NCBI GenBank assembly: GCA_965213595.1
Contig: CBDBZO010000001.1
Span: forward strand, 1-64,000
DNA: 64,000 bases
Reading direction: 5' to 3'
Source: JBCCFC01 sp965213595
GTDB lineage: Bacteria > Chloroflexota > Anaerolineae > Caldilineales > Caldilineaceae
Shown here one piece after another: positions 39,747 to 47,521 of this stretch. The position numbers and the translations under genes are program-made. Numbering within the stretch: the stretch's first letter is position 1; every line of letters begins with the position of its first letter. A model generated the notes under the pieces. It had not been told where the DNA came from. It ran no database searches and worked only from the letters and a program-made list of their open reading frames with translations.

Positions 39747-39879
39747 TCTTGCAGGTAAACGAGATTCCCGACAAATAAACGAGCCGCGACCGTCATTTTG
39801 CGGATCGAGACTTCCTACAATCAGCCGTATAATTGTCATTGCCCTTGCAAAGACAATTGTTGGCCGTTTCAGAATTTCA

Positions 39880-39965
39880 ACGATCCACGAAGGGCACGAA
39901 GAAGCACGAAGCAAGAAGTCTATGGCGGCGACGCTTCGTGTCACTTCGTGGCCTTTGTGGATCAA
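39880..39965. repeat. CACGAAG-word palindrome
   Basis: CCACGAAGGGCACGAAGAAGCACGAAGC pairs imperfectly with GCTTCGTGTCACTTCGTGGCCTTTGTGG across a short loop. The arms are made of CACGAAG, a 7-base word. It lies just upstream of the zinc-ribbon gene. Confidence 0.75.
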
Positions 39966-40001
39966 TACTTCTTTGAATTAGCCTGGGAGGACAACACCAA
40001 G

Positions 40002-40340
40002 ATGAACGCTTACGATCAGGCGGATGCCATGCTGGAGCAGATGTTCCAACAGGCGAGAAGGCAGTTTGGCAACGCGGTAAAAAGCTGCTGGTTCTATGCG
40101 GAGGATCCCTGCCCGGGGTGTGGCCGCGAGGTGGATGTGATGAAGCACGAGGGGAAGGACGCCCTGTCCCTCAACGCCTTTATCTACCGCGAGCGCGGCG
40201 TGTTAATCGGCTACGTCCTGTGTGGGCGCTGTGCCAAGCAGATTTTTAAGGCGTCGGAGCGAAATCCCCACAAGCAGATACCGCTGCACGACCAGATTGA
40301 GTCCAATCTGGTCAAGGCGTGGCAGCGGCATCTGCATTGA
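40002..40340 (+). CDS. Small zinc-ribbon-like protein
   Basis: A 112-residue cytosolic protein from ATG 40002 with GGGAGG upstream. It has a helical N-terminus (YDQADAMLEQMFQQARRQFGNAV), a first CxxC (DPCPGCGREVD), and a second CxxC (YVLCGRCAKQIFK), forming a likely four-Cys zinc ribbon with an intervening beta segment (ALSLNAFIYRERGVLIGY). No family is recognised. Upstream frame extension lies in repeat DNA and is not counted. Confidence 0.7.
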   Translation: MNAYDQADAMLEQMFQQARRQFGNAVKSCWFYAEDPCPGCGREVDVMKHEGKDALSLNAFIYRERGVLIGYVLCGRCAKQIFKASERNPHKQIPLHDQIESNLVKAWQRHLH

Positions 40341-40362
40341 GCATTCGAGATCAGAAAAGAGC

Positions 40363-40471
40363 GGGACACGGGTGGCACGGATAAACACGGGTTTTTCAAC
40401 AAATTTGCTGCGATTCCAGCTCATGTAGGGAAGAATCCGTGTGCGCAGCCCGTGTTTATCCGTGTCCAAAA
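40363..40471. repeat. GGACACGGATAAACACGGG palindrome
   Basis: GCGGGACACGGGTGGCACGGATAAACACGGG pairs with CCCGTGTTTATCCGTGTCC across a loop of about 50 bases. Related words occur at 49165-49200 and 52992-53076. It lies between the convergent zinc-ribbon and trpB2 genes. Confidence 0.75.
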
Positions 40472-40496
40472 ATGGAGCGCCGAGTAGAGGTCAACG

Positions 40497-41870
40497 CTAG
40501 GCAACCTGCGGCAGCCGCGCCAGACTTTCCTCCACCTTGGCCTGCGGATACTCGTAATCTTCCAGCCCCGTCCCCAGGTAAGCATCATAGGCCGCAAGGT
40601 CAAAGTGGCCGTGGCCGCAAAGATTAAAGACAATCGTCTTGCTCTCGCCGCTCTCCCTGCAGGCCAGCGCCTCCTGCATCGCCCCCCACACGGCGTGATT
40701 CGGCTCCGGCGCGGGCAAAATCCCCTCGGCTTGGGTAAAGCTCATGGCCGCTTCAAAAATGGCGTTCTGCTTGACGTTGACGGCCTCGAACAGCCCCGCC
40801 TCCTTAAGCGCGCTGACCTGGGCGCTCATGCCGTGGAAGCGCAGCCCGCCCGCGTGGATCGGCGCGGGGATGAAGTCGTGGCCGAGCGTGTGCATCTTGA
40901 GCATGGGCGCGAGCATGGCCGTGTCGCCGTAGTCGTAGGCGTAGACGCCGCGCGTTAGGCTGGGCGCGGCAGAAGGCTCGACGGCAACGATACGCGTGTT
41001 GCGCGTGCCCACAATGTTTTCCTTGAGGAAGGGAAAAACAAAGCCGCCAAAGTTGCTGCCGCCGCCCGTGCAGCCAATGAGCACGTCGGGCCAGTCCGCA
41101 CCGGCTATCTCGAGCTGCGCAATCGTCTCCTGCCCGATCACCGTCTGGTGCAGCAGCACGTGGTTGAGCACGCTGCCCAGCGCGTACTTCGTGTCGTCGC
41201 GCGTGGCGGCTTCCTCCACGGCTTCGGAAATGGCAATGCCGAGGCTGCCCGTGCTCTCCGGATCGGCGTCGAGGATAGCGCGGCCCGCGTTGGTCTGTGT
41301 GCTGGGGCTGGGCACGACCTCCGCGCCCCACGTCTGCATCAGAATGCGGCGATAGGGCTTCTGCTCGTAGCTCACCTTCACCATGTAAACCTTGCACTCG
41401 ATGCCAAACATCTGGCAGGCAAAGCTCAATGCGCTGCCCCACTGCCCCGCACCCGTCTCCGTTGTCAGGCGGGTGACGCCCTCCTGCTTGTTGTAGTAGG
41501 CCTGGGGCACGGCAGTGTTTGGCTTGTGGCTCCCCGCGGGGCTGACGCCTTCATACTTGTAGTAAATTTTGGCGGGCGTATCCAGCGCCTGCTCCCAGCG
41601 GCGAGCGCGGTGCAGCGGCGACGGTCGCCACAGCTTGTAAATTTCCTGCACCTCATCAGGAATTTCGATGTAGCGCTCGGTGCTCACCTCCTGCTTGATC
41701 AGCTCCATGGGAAAGAGCGGCGCGAGGTCTGCCGGGCCAAGCGGCTGGCCGGTTTGCGGATTGAGCGGCGGCGGCAGCTCGACGCCCGCGGCGGCCAGGT
41801 CGGCATTGATGTTGTACCAGTGGGTGGGCATGTCGCGCTGTGAGAGGGTGAAGCGGGTCGGGTCAGTCAT
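40497..41870 (-). CDS. TrpB2-type PLP-dependent tryptophan synthase beta-like enzyme
   Basis: A 457-residue enzyme from ATG 41870 (GGAGATTGCC upstream). It is the long TrpB2 form rather than TrpB1: it starts HWYNINADLAAAGVELPPPLNP and contains YEGVSPAGSHKPNTAVPQAYYNK with the PLP lysine, TETGAGQWGSALSFA, and the phosphate loop IGCTGGGSNFGG. It probably makes tryptophan from indole and serine; TrpB2 often occurs without a partnering TrpA and may salvage indole. No trp genes adjoin. Its terminator is shared with trxA. Confidence 0.94.
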   Translation of the reverse strand: MTDPTRFTLSQRDMPTHWYNINADLAAAGVELPPPLNPQTGQPLGPADLAPLFPMELIKQEVSTERYIEIPDEVQEIYKLWRPSPLHRARRWEQALDTPAKIYYKYEGVSPAGSHKPNTAVPQAYYNKQEGVTRLTTETGAGQWGSALSFACQMFGIECKVYMVKVSYEQKPYRRILMQTWGAEVVPSPSTQTNAGRAILDADPESTGSLGIAISEAVEEAATRDDTKYALGSVLNHVLLHQTVIGQETIAQLEIAGADWPDVLIGCTGGGSNFGGFVFPFLKENIVGTRNTRIVAVEPSAAPSLTRGVYAYDYGDTAMLAPMLKMHTLGHDFIPAPIHAGGLRFHGMSAQVSALKEAGLFEAVNVKQNAIFEAAMSFTQAEGILPAPEPNHAVWGAMQEALACRESGESKTIVFNLCGHGHFDLAAYDAYLGTGLEDYEYPQAKVEESLARLPQVA

Positions 41871-41938
41871 GGCAATCTCCATGTAATTAGGTTTGGTGGA
41901 TACCTGCATTATACGCGTAGGGATTTGCCAAGCAAACA

Positions 41939-41970
41939 AAAAGGGGGCGACAGATGTCGCCCCCTTTTTT
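41939..41970. terminator. Hairpin between trpB2 and trxA
   Basis: AAAAAGGGGGCGACA and TGTCGCCCCCTTTTTT form a 12-bp GC-rich stem with A and T tails on both sides. It ends the trxA transcript, which runs on the minus strand toward it. It would also block read-through from the plus strand. Confidence 0.9.
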
Positions 41971-41987
41971 GTTTTACCAGCCAGCGC

Positions 41988-42314
41988 TTAGTTCATGTGC
42001 GCCTGAATTTTGCTCACGAGCTGCGGCTTGGGCTGGAAGCCGACGATACGGTCCACCGGCTCGCCGTTCTTGAAGAGCAGCAGCGTCGGGATGCTCATCA
42101 CGCCGTAGGCCATGGGCGTATTCTGGTTCTCATCGATGTCGAGCTTACCGATGACAAGTTTATCGCCCATGTCGCTGGCGATTTCGTCCAGCACGGGCGC
42201 AATCATCTTGCAGGGGCCACACCACTCGGCCCAAAAGTCAACCAGCACGGGCTTGTCGGAATTAAGGACCTTCTCTTCAAAGGTGCTGTCGGTCAGTTTA
42301 ACGGGCGTGCTCAT
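41988..42314 (-). CDS. trxA: Thioredoxin
   Basis: A 108-residue cytosolic thiol-disulfide oxidoreductase. The active site WCGPCK (Cys32, Cys35) lies in VLVDFWAEWCGPCKMIAPVLDEIA. The cis-Pro segment is GVMSIPTLLLFKNG. Length and ends are standard. The ATG follows TTAGGAGACAAA. It stands alone with its own terminator; the long upstream gap is filled with repeats and a MITE. Confidence 0.97.
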   Translation of the reverse strand: MSTPVKLTDSTFEEKVLNSDKPVLVDFWAEWCGPCKMIAPVLDEIASDMGDKLVIGKLDIDENQNTPMAYGVMSIPTLLLFKNGEPVDRIVGFQPKPQLVSKIQAHMN

Positions 42315-42489
42315 TTTGTCTCCTAAATTGTAAAAATTTGCCTCGTCGGCAGAATTGATGTTGCTGTATTTAGCTTATAGTCTACCACGGTTTCCGCTTG
42401 ATTCCGTAGCGGGCACTACGAAAAGTATAGTACACTATCGCAACGGTGCTGTCAACTTCACCTTCTTGTTTTCCAGCCATTTCGAGTTT

Positions 42490-42592
42490 AAAGATTTTAA
42501 CCACAGATGGACGCAAATTTGTGCAGATTTTTCAGAAACGGATAGGTTGAACCCCCGTTCGTCCACATTTATCTATGGTTTCCTTTTTACAC
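42490..42592. repeat. AACCACAGATGGACG palindrome
   Basis: TTAACCACAGATGGACGCAAATTTG pairs loosely with CGTCCACATTTATCTATGGTTT about 60 bases on. With the MITE below it makes up most of the 42315-42915 gap, which has no gene. Confidence 0.55.
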
Positions 42593-42617
42593 TTGGAATT
42601 GCTTTCTCGCTTTCTTC

Positions 42618-42813
42618 GGTTCTCTAAGCTTTTGTGGGATAGGAGCGTAAAGCTGGGCCGACGGTGCGTCGCACTTTCCGAAGTGCGTCGCACGTTTGAG
42701 GGAAGCCCTATCCCTTTGGGGTGATCGACCAGCCAAATGTGCGCTACACCTCGGAGGATGCAACGCACGCTGGGCCGCCTTGCTCGTCGCACCCCACAAT
42801 CCCGCAGAGAACC
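42618..42813. mobile_element. 196-bp MITE, copy 2 (inverted relative to copy 1)
   Basis: The ends GGTTCTCTAAG and CCGCAGAGAACC are the same terminal repeats as copy 1, with one or two changes. The length is exactly 196 bp, the same as copy 1, and the reverse complement matches it at roughly 80 percent by eye. The flanks CTTTCTTC and CTTTTTCT are only partly alike, so the target duplication has decayed or was lost. Confidence 0.9.
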
Positions 42814-42881
42814 CTTTTTCTCGGAAGCATCTCTATGTGTGGCAAGGCAGTCAATTGCCCAGCGACTGTTACCCACGCCAC

Positions 42882-42909
42882 TTGAACTTCTCCCCTTCCC
42901 TGCTACAAT
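42882..42909 (+). promoter_or_regulatory. Promoter of the RuvC-like gene, likely leaderless
   Basis: TTGAAC (42882-42887), 16 bases, TACAAT (42904-42909). The ATG at 42916 is 7 bases after the -10, exactly where transcription should begin, and no ribosome-binding site is present. A leaderless mRNA is therefore likely. Confidence 0.6.
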
Positions 42910-42915
42910 TAACCG

Positions 42916-43392
42916 ATGGCGGAAACGACGGATGGGGCACAGCTGCTGGCGGTAGATTTGGGGCTGCGCACGGGGCTGGCGCTTTACGGGCGCGACGGGC
43001 GTCTGCGCTGGTATCGCTCGCAAAATTTTGGCAACCGCACTCGGCTGCGGCGCGGCGCACACAGCCTGCTCAACAGCCTGCCGGACGTCACCTGGATCGT
43101 GCTGGAGGGCGGCGGCGATTTGGCCACGCCCTGGCAGAGCGAAGCGCGACGCCGCAATCTGCGCCTCCGCCAAATCAGCGCCGAAACATGGCGGCGCGAT
43201 CTGCTGCACCCGCGCCAGCAGCGCTCCGGCGCGCAAGCCAAAGCCACCGCCGATGATCTCGCCCGCCGCGCGATTGCGTGGTCGGGTGCGCCGCGGCCCA
43301 CTTCGCTGCGCCACGATGCAGCGGAAGCCATTTTGATTGGGCTGTGGGCCGTGGTATCGATTGGCTGGCTGAGCGAGCTGCCAGATTTGTGA
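42916..43392 (+). CDS. RuvC/RNase H-fold putative nuclease
   Basis: A 158-residue protein with the RuvC-like arrangement: LLAVDLGLRTGLALYGRDGRLRWY (first Asp on strand 1), WIVLEGGGDLATPW (Glu), and LRHDAAEAILIGLWAV at the C-terminus (paired Asp/Glu region), with a basic segment between (DLLHPRQQRSGAQAKATADDLARRAI). This matches Holliday-junction-resolvase-like folds that cut branched DNA, although sequence similarity to true RuvC is low and it is not next to ruvA/ruvB. It might be a stand-alone structure-specific nuclease or a phage-derived relative. Confidence 0.7.
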   Translation: MAETTDGAQLLAVDLGLRTGLALYGRDGRLRWYRSQNFGNRTRLRRGAHSLLNSLPDVTWIVLEGGGDLATPWQSEARRRNLRLRQISAETWRRDLLHPRQQRSGAQAKATADDLARRAIAWSGAPRPTSLRHDAAEAILIGLWAVVSIGWLSELPDL

Positions 43393-43416
43393 GCTTGCGG
43401 CGAGCGGTAAATTAAA

Positions 43417-43497
43417 AGAGCGCGGAACGCAAAACGATGCGGGCATCTAAATTTTGATCCGCGTCATTCCGTATACCTCCGCGTTCAAATTCTCACG
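43417..43497. repeat. GAGCGCGGAACGC / CCGCGTTCAAATTCTC palindrome
   Basis: AAAAGAGCGCGGAACGCAAAACG pairs loosely with CGTCATTCCGTATACCTCCGCGTTC. It is the same phrase family as at 2100 and 8828. It sits between the nuclease and flavoprotein genes. Confidence 0.55.
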
Positions 43498-43530
43498 TTG
43501 ACTTTGCCTTAGTTTTCAAAACTCCAACCC

Positions 43531-44697
43531 ATGAATATCTTTCGCACAAACTCGACGCCGACCAACAGACAACCTTCCGCCAACGGCACAGCTGCACCCG
43601 CTGCCCACGCAGATGCTCACGCCGGTGACGGCATGCCCCAAGTCGCGATCATCGGCGCGGGGCCGATTGGGCTGGAGCTGGCGGTGGCGCTCAAGCGCGC
43701 GGGCGTGGACTACCTCCACTTTGATGCCAACCAAATCGGCCACGCCATGACGTGGTGGCCGCGCAACACCAACTTTTTTAGCACCACCGAGCGCCTGGCA
43801 ATTGCGGGCGTACCCATTCAGAATGACCACCAGCAGCGCATTACGGGCGAGGATTACCTCGCTTACCTGCGCGCCATCGTCGAGCAGTTTGATCTGCACG
43901 TCAACGCCTTTGAGCCCGTCACGGCCATCGAGAAGGTGGCGGATGGCTTTGCGCTGACGACCCAGCCGCACACGGGCGAGCGTCTCTATCGAGCGCGCAA
44001 CGTCGTGCTGGCGATCGGCGACATGCACGGCCCCAACACGCTCGGCCTTCCCGGCGAAGATTTGCCGCACGTCACCCACTACTTCCGCGACCCCCACGAC
44101 TACTTCCGCCAGCGGCTGCTGATTGTCGGCGGCAAAAATTCGGCGGTGGAGGCGGCGCTGCGCTGCTGGCGCGCCGGCGCCAAGGTGACGTTGAGCTACC
44201 GTCGAGCGGAGTTTGACGAGCGGCGCGTCAAACAGTGGCTGCTGCCCGATTTAAACGCTCAGATCGAGGCGGGCACGATCGGCTTCCTGCCACAGACTGT
44301 GCCCGTGGAGATCACGCCGTCGCACGTCGTCCTGCATTCCACGGACGCGCGCGTGCCGGAAGATGACGCCACCTTCCGGCACGCGACGGACTTCGTCCTG
44401 CTCGCCACCGGCTTTCGCGGCGATCAGCGCCTGCTGGAAATGGCGGGCGTGGCGCTGAACGGTGAAAATCGCGTGCCCGCCTTTGATGAAGAAACAATGG
44501 AGACCAACGTCCCCGGTCTCTACCTTGCCGGCACGGTGACCGCGGGCATTCAGCAGCGCTACACCGTCTTCATCGAGAATTCGCACGAGCACGTGGGCAA
44601 AATCGTGCGGGCGATCACGGGTGAAGCGCCGGGGCCGCTGGGCACGGTCGAGGCGCGCAACGTGACGCTCGCCTTTGAGCAGTTTGAGGCGAACTAG
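43531..44697 (+). CDS. YpdA-like FAD/NAD(P)-dependent oxidoreductase
   Basis: A 388-residue flavoprotein. The FAD-binding motif is VAIIGAGPIGLELAVALKRAG (about 32-52), and NAD(P) binding is LLIVGGKNSAVEAALRCWRAGAKVTLSYRR (about 198-227). The run HAMTWWPRNTNFFSTTERLAIAGVPI and a C-terminal NVPGLYLAGTVTAGIQQRYTVFIENSHEHVGKI match the YpdA group, which in Bacilli reduces bacillithiol disulfide; whether this organism uses such a thiol is unknown. The N-terminal 30 residues are a variable His/Ala-rich extension. Confidence 0.85.
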   Translation: MNIFRTNSTPTNRQPSANGTAAPAAHADAHAGDGMPQVAIIGAGPIGLELAVALKRAGVDYLHFDANQIGHAMTWWPRNTNFFSTTERLAIAGVPIQNDHQQRITGEDYLAYLRAIVEQFDLHVNAFEPVTAIEKVADGFALTTQPHTGERLYRARNVVLAIGDMHGPNTLGLPGEDLPHVTHYFRDPHDYFRQRLLIVGGKNSAVEAALRCWRAGAKVTLSYRRAEFDERRVKQWLLPDLNAQIEAGTIGFLPQTVPVEITPSHVVLHSTDARVPEDDATFRHATDFVLLATGFRGDQRLLEMAGVALNGENRVPAFDEETMETNVPGLYLAGTVTAGIQQRYTVFIENSHEHVGKIVRAITGEAPGPLGTVEARNVTLAFEQFEAN

Positions 44698-44709
44698 GCG
44701 GTTTTCCCT

Positions 44710-46438
44710 CTAAAACTTCGGCTGCTCCACCACGCCGACCGTATCCTTCCCGCGCAGAAAATCGAAGTCCACCCCACCCGGTGCCTGCAGCACGTGCTGC
44801 GTATACAGCTGCCGATACCCCCGCGTGAACTCTGGTTCCGGCGCTACCCATTCGCTGCGACGCCGCGCCAGCTCATCCTCATCCACGTGCAGATGCAGGC
44901 GGCGATTTGTCCAGTCCAGCTCGATCTCGTCGCCGTCGCGCACGAGGGCGAGCGGGCCGCCGACCGCGGCTTCAGGGCGCGACGTGGAGCACGATCGTGC
45001 CGTAGGCCGTGCCGCTCATGCGCGCGTCCGAGATGCGCACCATGTCGCGCACGCCCTGGCGCAGCAGCTTGTTGGGAATCGGCAGGTTGCCGATCTCCGG
45101 CATCCCCGGCCCGCCGACGGGGCCCGCCCCTTGCAGCACCAGAATGTCGTCTGCGGTCACGTCGAGGTCGGGATCATTGGCGCGTGCGTTCACATCCTCG
45201 ATGCCTTTGAAGACAACGGCGCGACCGCGGTGGTGCAGCAGCGCCGGCGTGGCCGCGGCGTGCTTGATCACCGCGCCGTCCGGGCAGAGGTTGCCGCGCA
45301 GCACCGCCAGGCCACCTTCGGAAGCCAGCGGCTCGTCCGCGGTGCGGATCACGTCGGGATCAAAAATTTGGGCTTCGGCCACGTTTTCGGCTATCGACTT
45401 GCCGGTCACGGTGATGACGTCGCCGTGGAGCAGCGGCAGCAGCTGCTTGAGCACGGCGGGGATGCCGCCCGCGTAGAAGAGCTGCTCCATCTGGTACTCG
45501 CCCGCGGGCCGCATGTTGGCGATCCAGGGCGTCCGCTGCGAAATTTCGTCAAACAATTCCAGCGGCAGCTCCACGCCCAGGCGGCCCGCAATCGCGGGCA
45601 GATGCACGACGGCGTTGGTGCTGCCGCTAATCGCCGCCAGCAGCGTGATCGCATTCTCCAAGGCTTGGCGCGTCATAATTTGCGAAGGCCGCAGCCCCTC
45701 TTTCGCCAGCTCGACCGCGCGGCGACCCGTGGCCTCGGCGAGGTGCAGGCGGCGCGAATCCACGGCGGGGATGGCGGCGTTGCCGGGCAGCGCCATGCCT
45801 AGCGCCTCGGCCAGCGAGTTCATGGTCGACGCCGTGCCCATGACCATGCAGTGGCCGGGGCTGCGCACGATGCCGTCTTCGATCTCCTTGTAGTCGGCGT
45901 CGCTGATGTTCCCGGCGCGGTACTCGTCCGTCAGGCGGCGGCAGTCAGTGCAGGCGCCGAGCGTCTGGCCTCGCCAGTTGCCGTTGAGCATGGGGCCACC
46001 GCCGAGCAGAATTGCGGGCAGATCGGCGCTGGCGGCGCCCATCAGCGCGGCGGGCGTCGTCTTGTCGCAGCCGACGAGCAGCACCACGGCGTCCATCGGC
46101 TGGGCGCGGATCATCTCCTCGGTGTCCATGGCGGCGAGGTTGCGGTAGAGCATCGAGGTCGGGCTGGTAAAAATTTCGCCGAGCGAAATGGTCGGAAATT
46201 CGAGCGGCAGCCCGCCCGCCTGCCACACGCCGCGCTTCACCGCTTCGGCCAGCTTGTTCAGATGGCTGTTGCAGTTGTTCATCTCGCTGTAGGTGTTGCA
46301 GATGCCGATCACGGGGCGTTCGAGGTCGCTGTCGTCGAAGCCCATGGTTTTGGTAAAGGCGCGGTGGATGAAGGAAGCGATGTTTTTGCCGTGAAAGAAA
46401 GCGTCGCTGCGGGAAGAGCCGTTTTGGGAGGCGGGCAT
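44710..46438 (-). pseudogene. IlvD/Edd-family sugar-acid dehydratase with single-base frameshift
   Basis: Two frames together give about 576 residues, the usual family length. The first part (46438-44972) has the iron-sulfur Cys motifs NTYSEMNNCNSHL, LLVGCDKTTPAALMG and LGACTDC, and the late SDARMSGTAYGTIVLHVAP. There it meets CCC TGA A. Dropping one base (A at plus position 44974) restores EAAVGGPLALVRDGDEIELDW and the rest of the C-terminus to 44710. The SDARMSGTAYG context and an aldolase gene upstream suggest an L-arabonate- or related sugar-acid dehydratase rather than the branched-chain enzyme. The lesion could be a true mutation, an assembly indel, or a +1 frameshift site like that of prfB. 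Confidence 0.85.
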
Positions 46439-46454
46439 GGGAAGTCTCCAGAAA

Positions 46455-46480
46455 TTTTTAGCCGCGGATTACGCAGATTT
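46455..46480. repeat. Short GCGGATTACGCAGATTT phrase
   Basis: A single arm (TTAGCCGCGGATTACGCAGATTTTTGG) of the phrase-repeat type without a clear partner, in the 198-base gap between the dehydratase and aldolase genes. Confidence 0.4.
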
Positions 46481-46636
46481 TTGGTTGGGTTGGGTTTGAA
46501 TTTTGGGGCAAGGGTGAATGTGACGATTGAAGGGTCATAGTGAAAAACGAGGCGCGTCGGTCGAGTGCGATGCACGGCGCCAAGCCGGTGAGCAAACGAA
46601 GCATCGTTCACGTCGTGCATTGCACTCATCAACCTC

Positions 46637-47395
46637 TCACTCTCTCAGCAAGGCCTCGACTCCCGCCTGCGCGCCTTGGCCCAGCAGACCGGCATCGCCG
46701 GTGGCAACGATAAATTGGAAGCCCTGCTCGGCGCGTCGCAAGGCATCATCAATCCCACGACCCGCAATGCCGGGAATTTTGCCTGTGTTGCGGCACGCTT
46801 CGATGATTTTCTCCAGCGCCCGCGCGTGTTCGTCGCGCTCGTCCATCTGGCTGGGGTGAAAGCCGAGCGAGAAGGACAGATCGGACGGCCCCGTCCAGCA
46901 GCCGTCGACGCCCGGCGTAGCCATGATGGCCTCAACATTTTCCACGGCCTGGGCGCTTTCAATCTGCACCGCCACGAAGAGCTGATCGTCGATCCACTCG
47001 CTGTAGTCGCCGCCGTGGGCCGTCGCGCGCCCCCAGCCCCACGAGCGCGTCCCCGTCGGCGGGAAGCGACAGGCGTCCGCCGCTGCTTTGGCCTGCTCCG
47101 GCGTATCGACCATCGGCACGATGATGCCCATCATGCCCTCGTCCAGCAGGCGACCGATCAGCGTGTAGTCATTGCGGGCGACGCGCGCCATCGGGACGGC
47201 GGGATTGCCGTGCATGGCGGAGAGCGCGGCGATGGTCGAATCGTCGCCCCAGGAGCCGTGCTGTCGATCCAGCAGCAGAAAGTCGATGCCGCTCTGGCTG
47301 AGCAGCTCGGCGACGCGCGGCGAGCCGAGGCCCAGCGAGTAGCCAAAGGCGGGCTGGCCGCTCAGCATTTTTTGTTTGGCTGTGTTGGTGACCAT
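46637..47395 (-). CDS. HpcH/HpaI-family aldolase
   Basis: A 252-residue class II aldolase of the 4-hydroxy-2-oxoheptanedioate/2-keto-3-deoxy-L-rhamnonate aldolase family. Motifs: FLLLDRQHGSWG (Asp-x-x-His pair), GRLLDEGMMGIIVPMVDTPEQAKAAADACRFPPTGTRSWG, VQIESAQAVENVEAI (metal-binding Glu) and CWTGPSDLSFSLG (metal-binding Asp). It splits 2-keto-3-deoxy acids to pyruvate and an aldehyde. The IlvD/Edd dehydratase gene downstream would produce such keto acids, and a substrate-import system sits upstream on the same strand. Confidence 0.92.
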   Translation of the reverse strand: MVTNTAKQKMLSGQPAFGYSLGLGSPRVAELLSQSGIDFLLLDRQHGSWGDDSTIAALSAMHGNPAVPMARVARNDYTLIGRLLDEGMMGIIVPMVDTPEQAKAAADACRFPPTGTRSWGWGRATAHGGDYSEWIDDQLFVAVQIESAQAVENVEAIMATPGVDGCWTGPSDLSFSLGFHPSQMDERDEHARALEKIIEACRNTGKIPGIAGRGIDDALRRAEQGFQFIVATGDAGLLGQGAQAGVEALLRE

Positions 47396-47426
47396 GAGTT
47401 CTCCAGAAGTGGGTAATTTTCAGTAA

Positions 47427-47488
47427 AGCGTAGTGCGTGGTGCGTGGTGCGTGTACCGGTACACGCACCACGCACCACGCACTACGCT
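47427..47488. repeat. Perfect 62-bp palindrome of GTGCGTG words
   Basis: Two exact 31-base arms meet at 47457/47458 with no loop (centre GTACCGGTAC). Each arm contains repeated GTGCGTG 7-base words. It lies between the OppF-type ATPase and the aldolase gene. It would form a long cruciform or RNA hairpin. Confidence 0.97.
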
Positions 47489-47521
47489 GGTCGATAATTT
47501 TGCCAGCGCTACTTTATAATC

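Noticed and set aside
44710..44943. Separate small gene (77 codons) downstream of the dehydratase
   Set aside because: It is the C-terminal part of the IlvD/Edd protein shifted by one base; the conserved sequence continues directly across the break.
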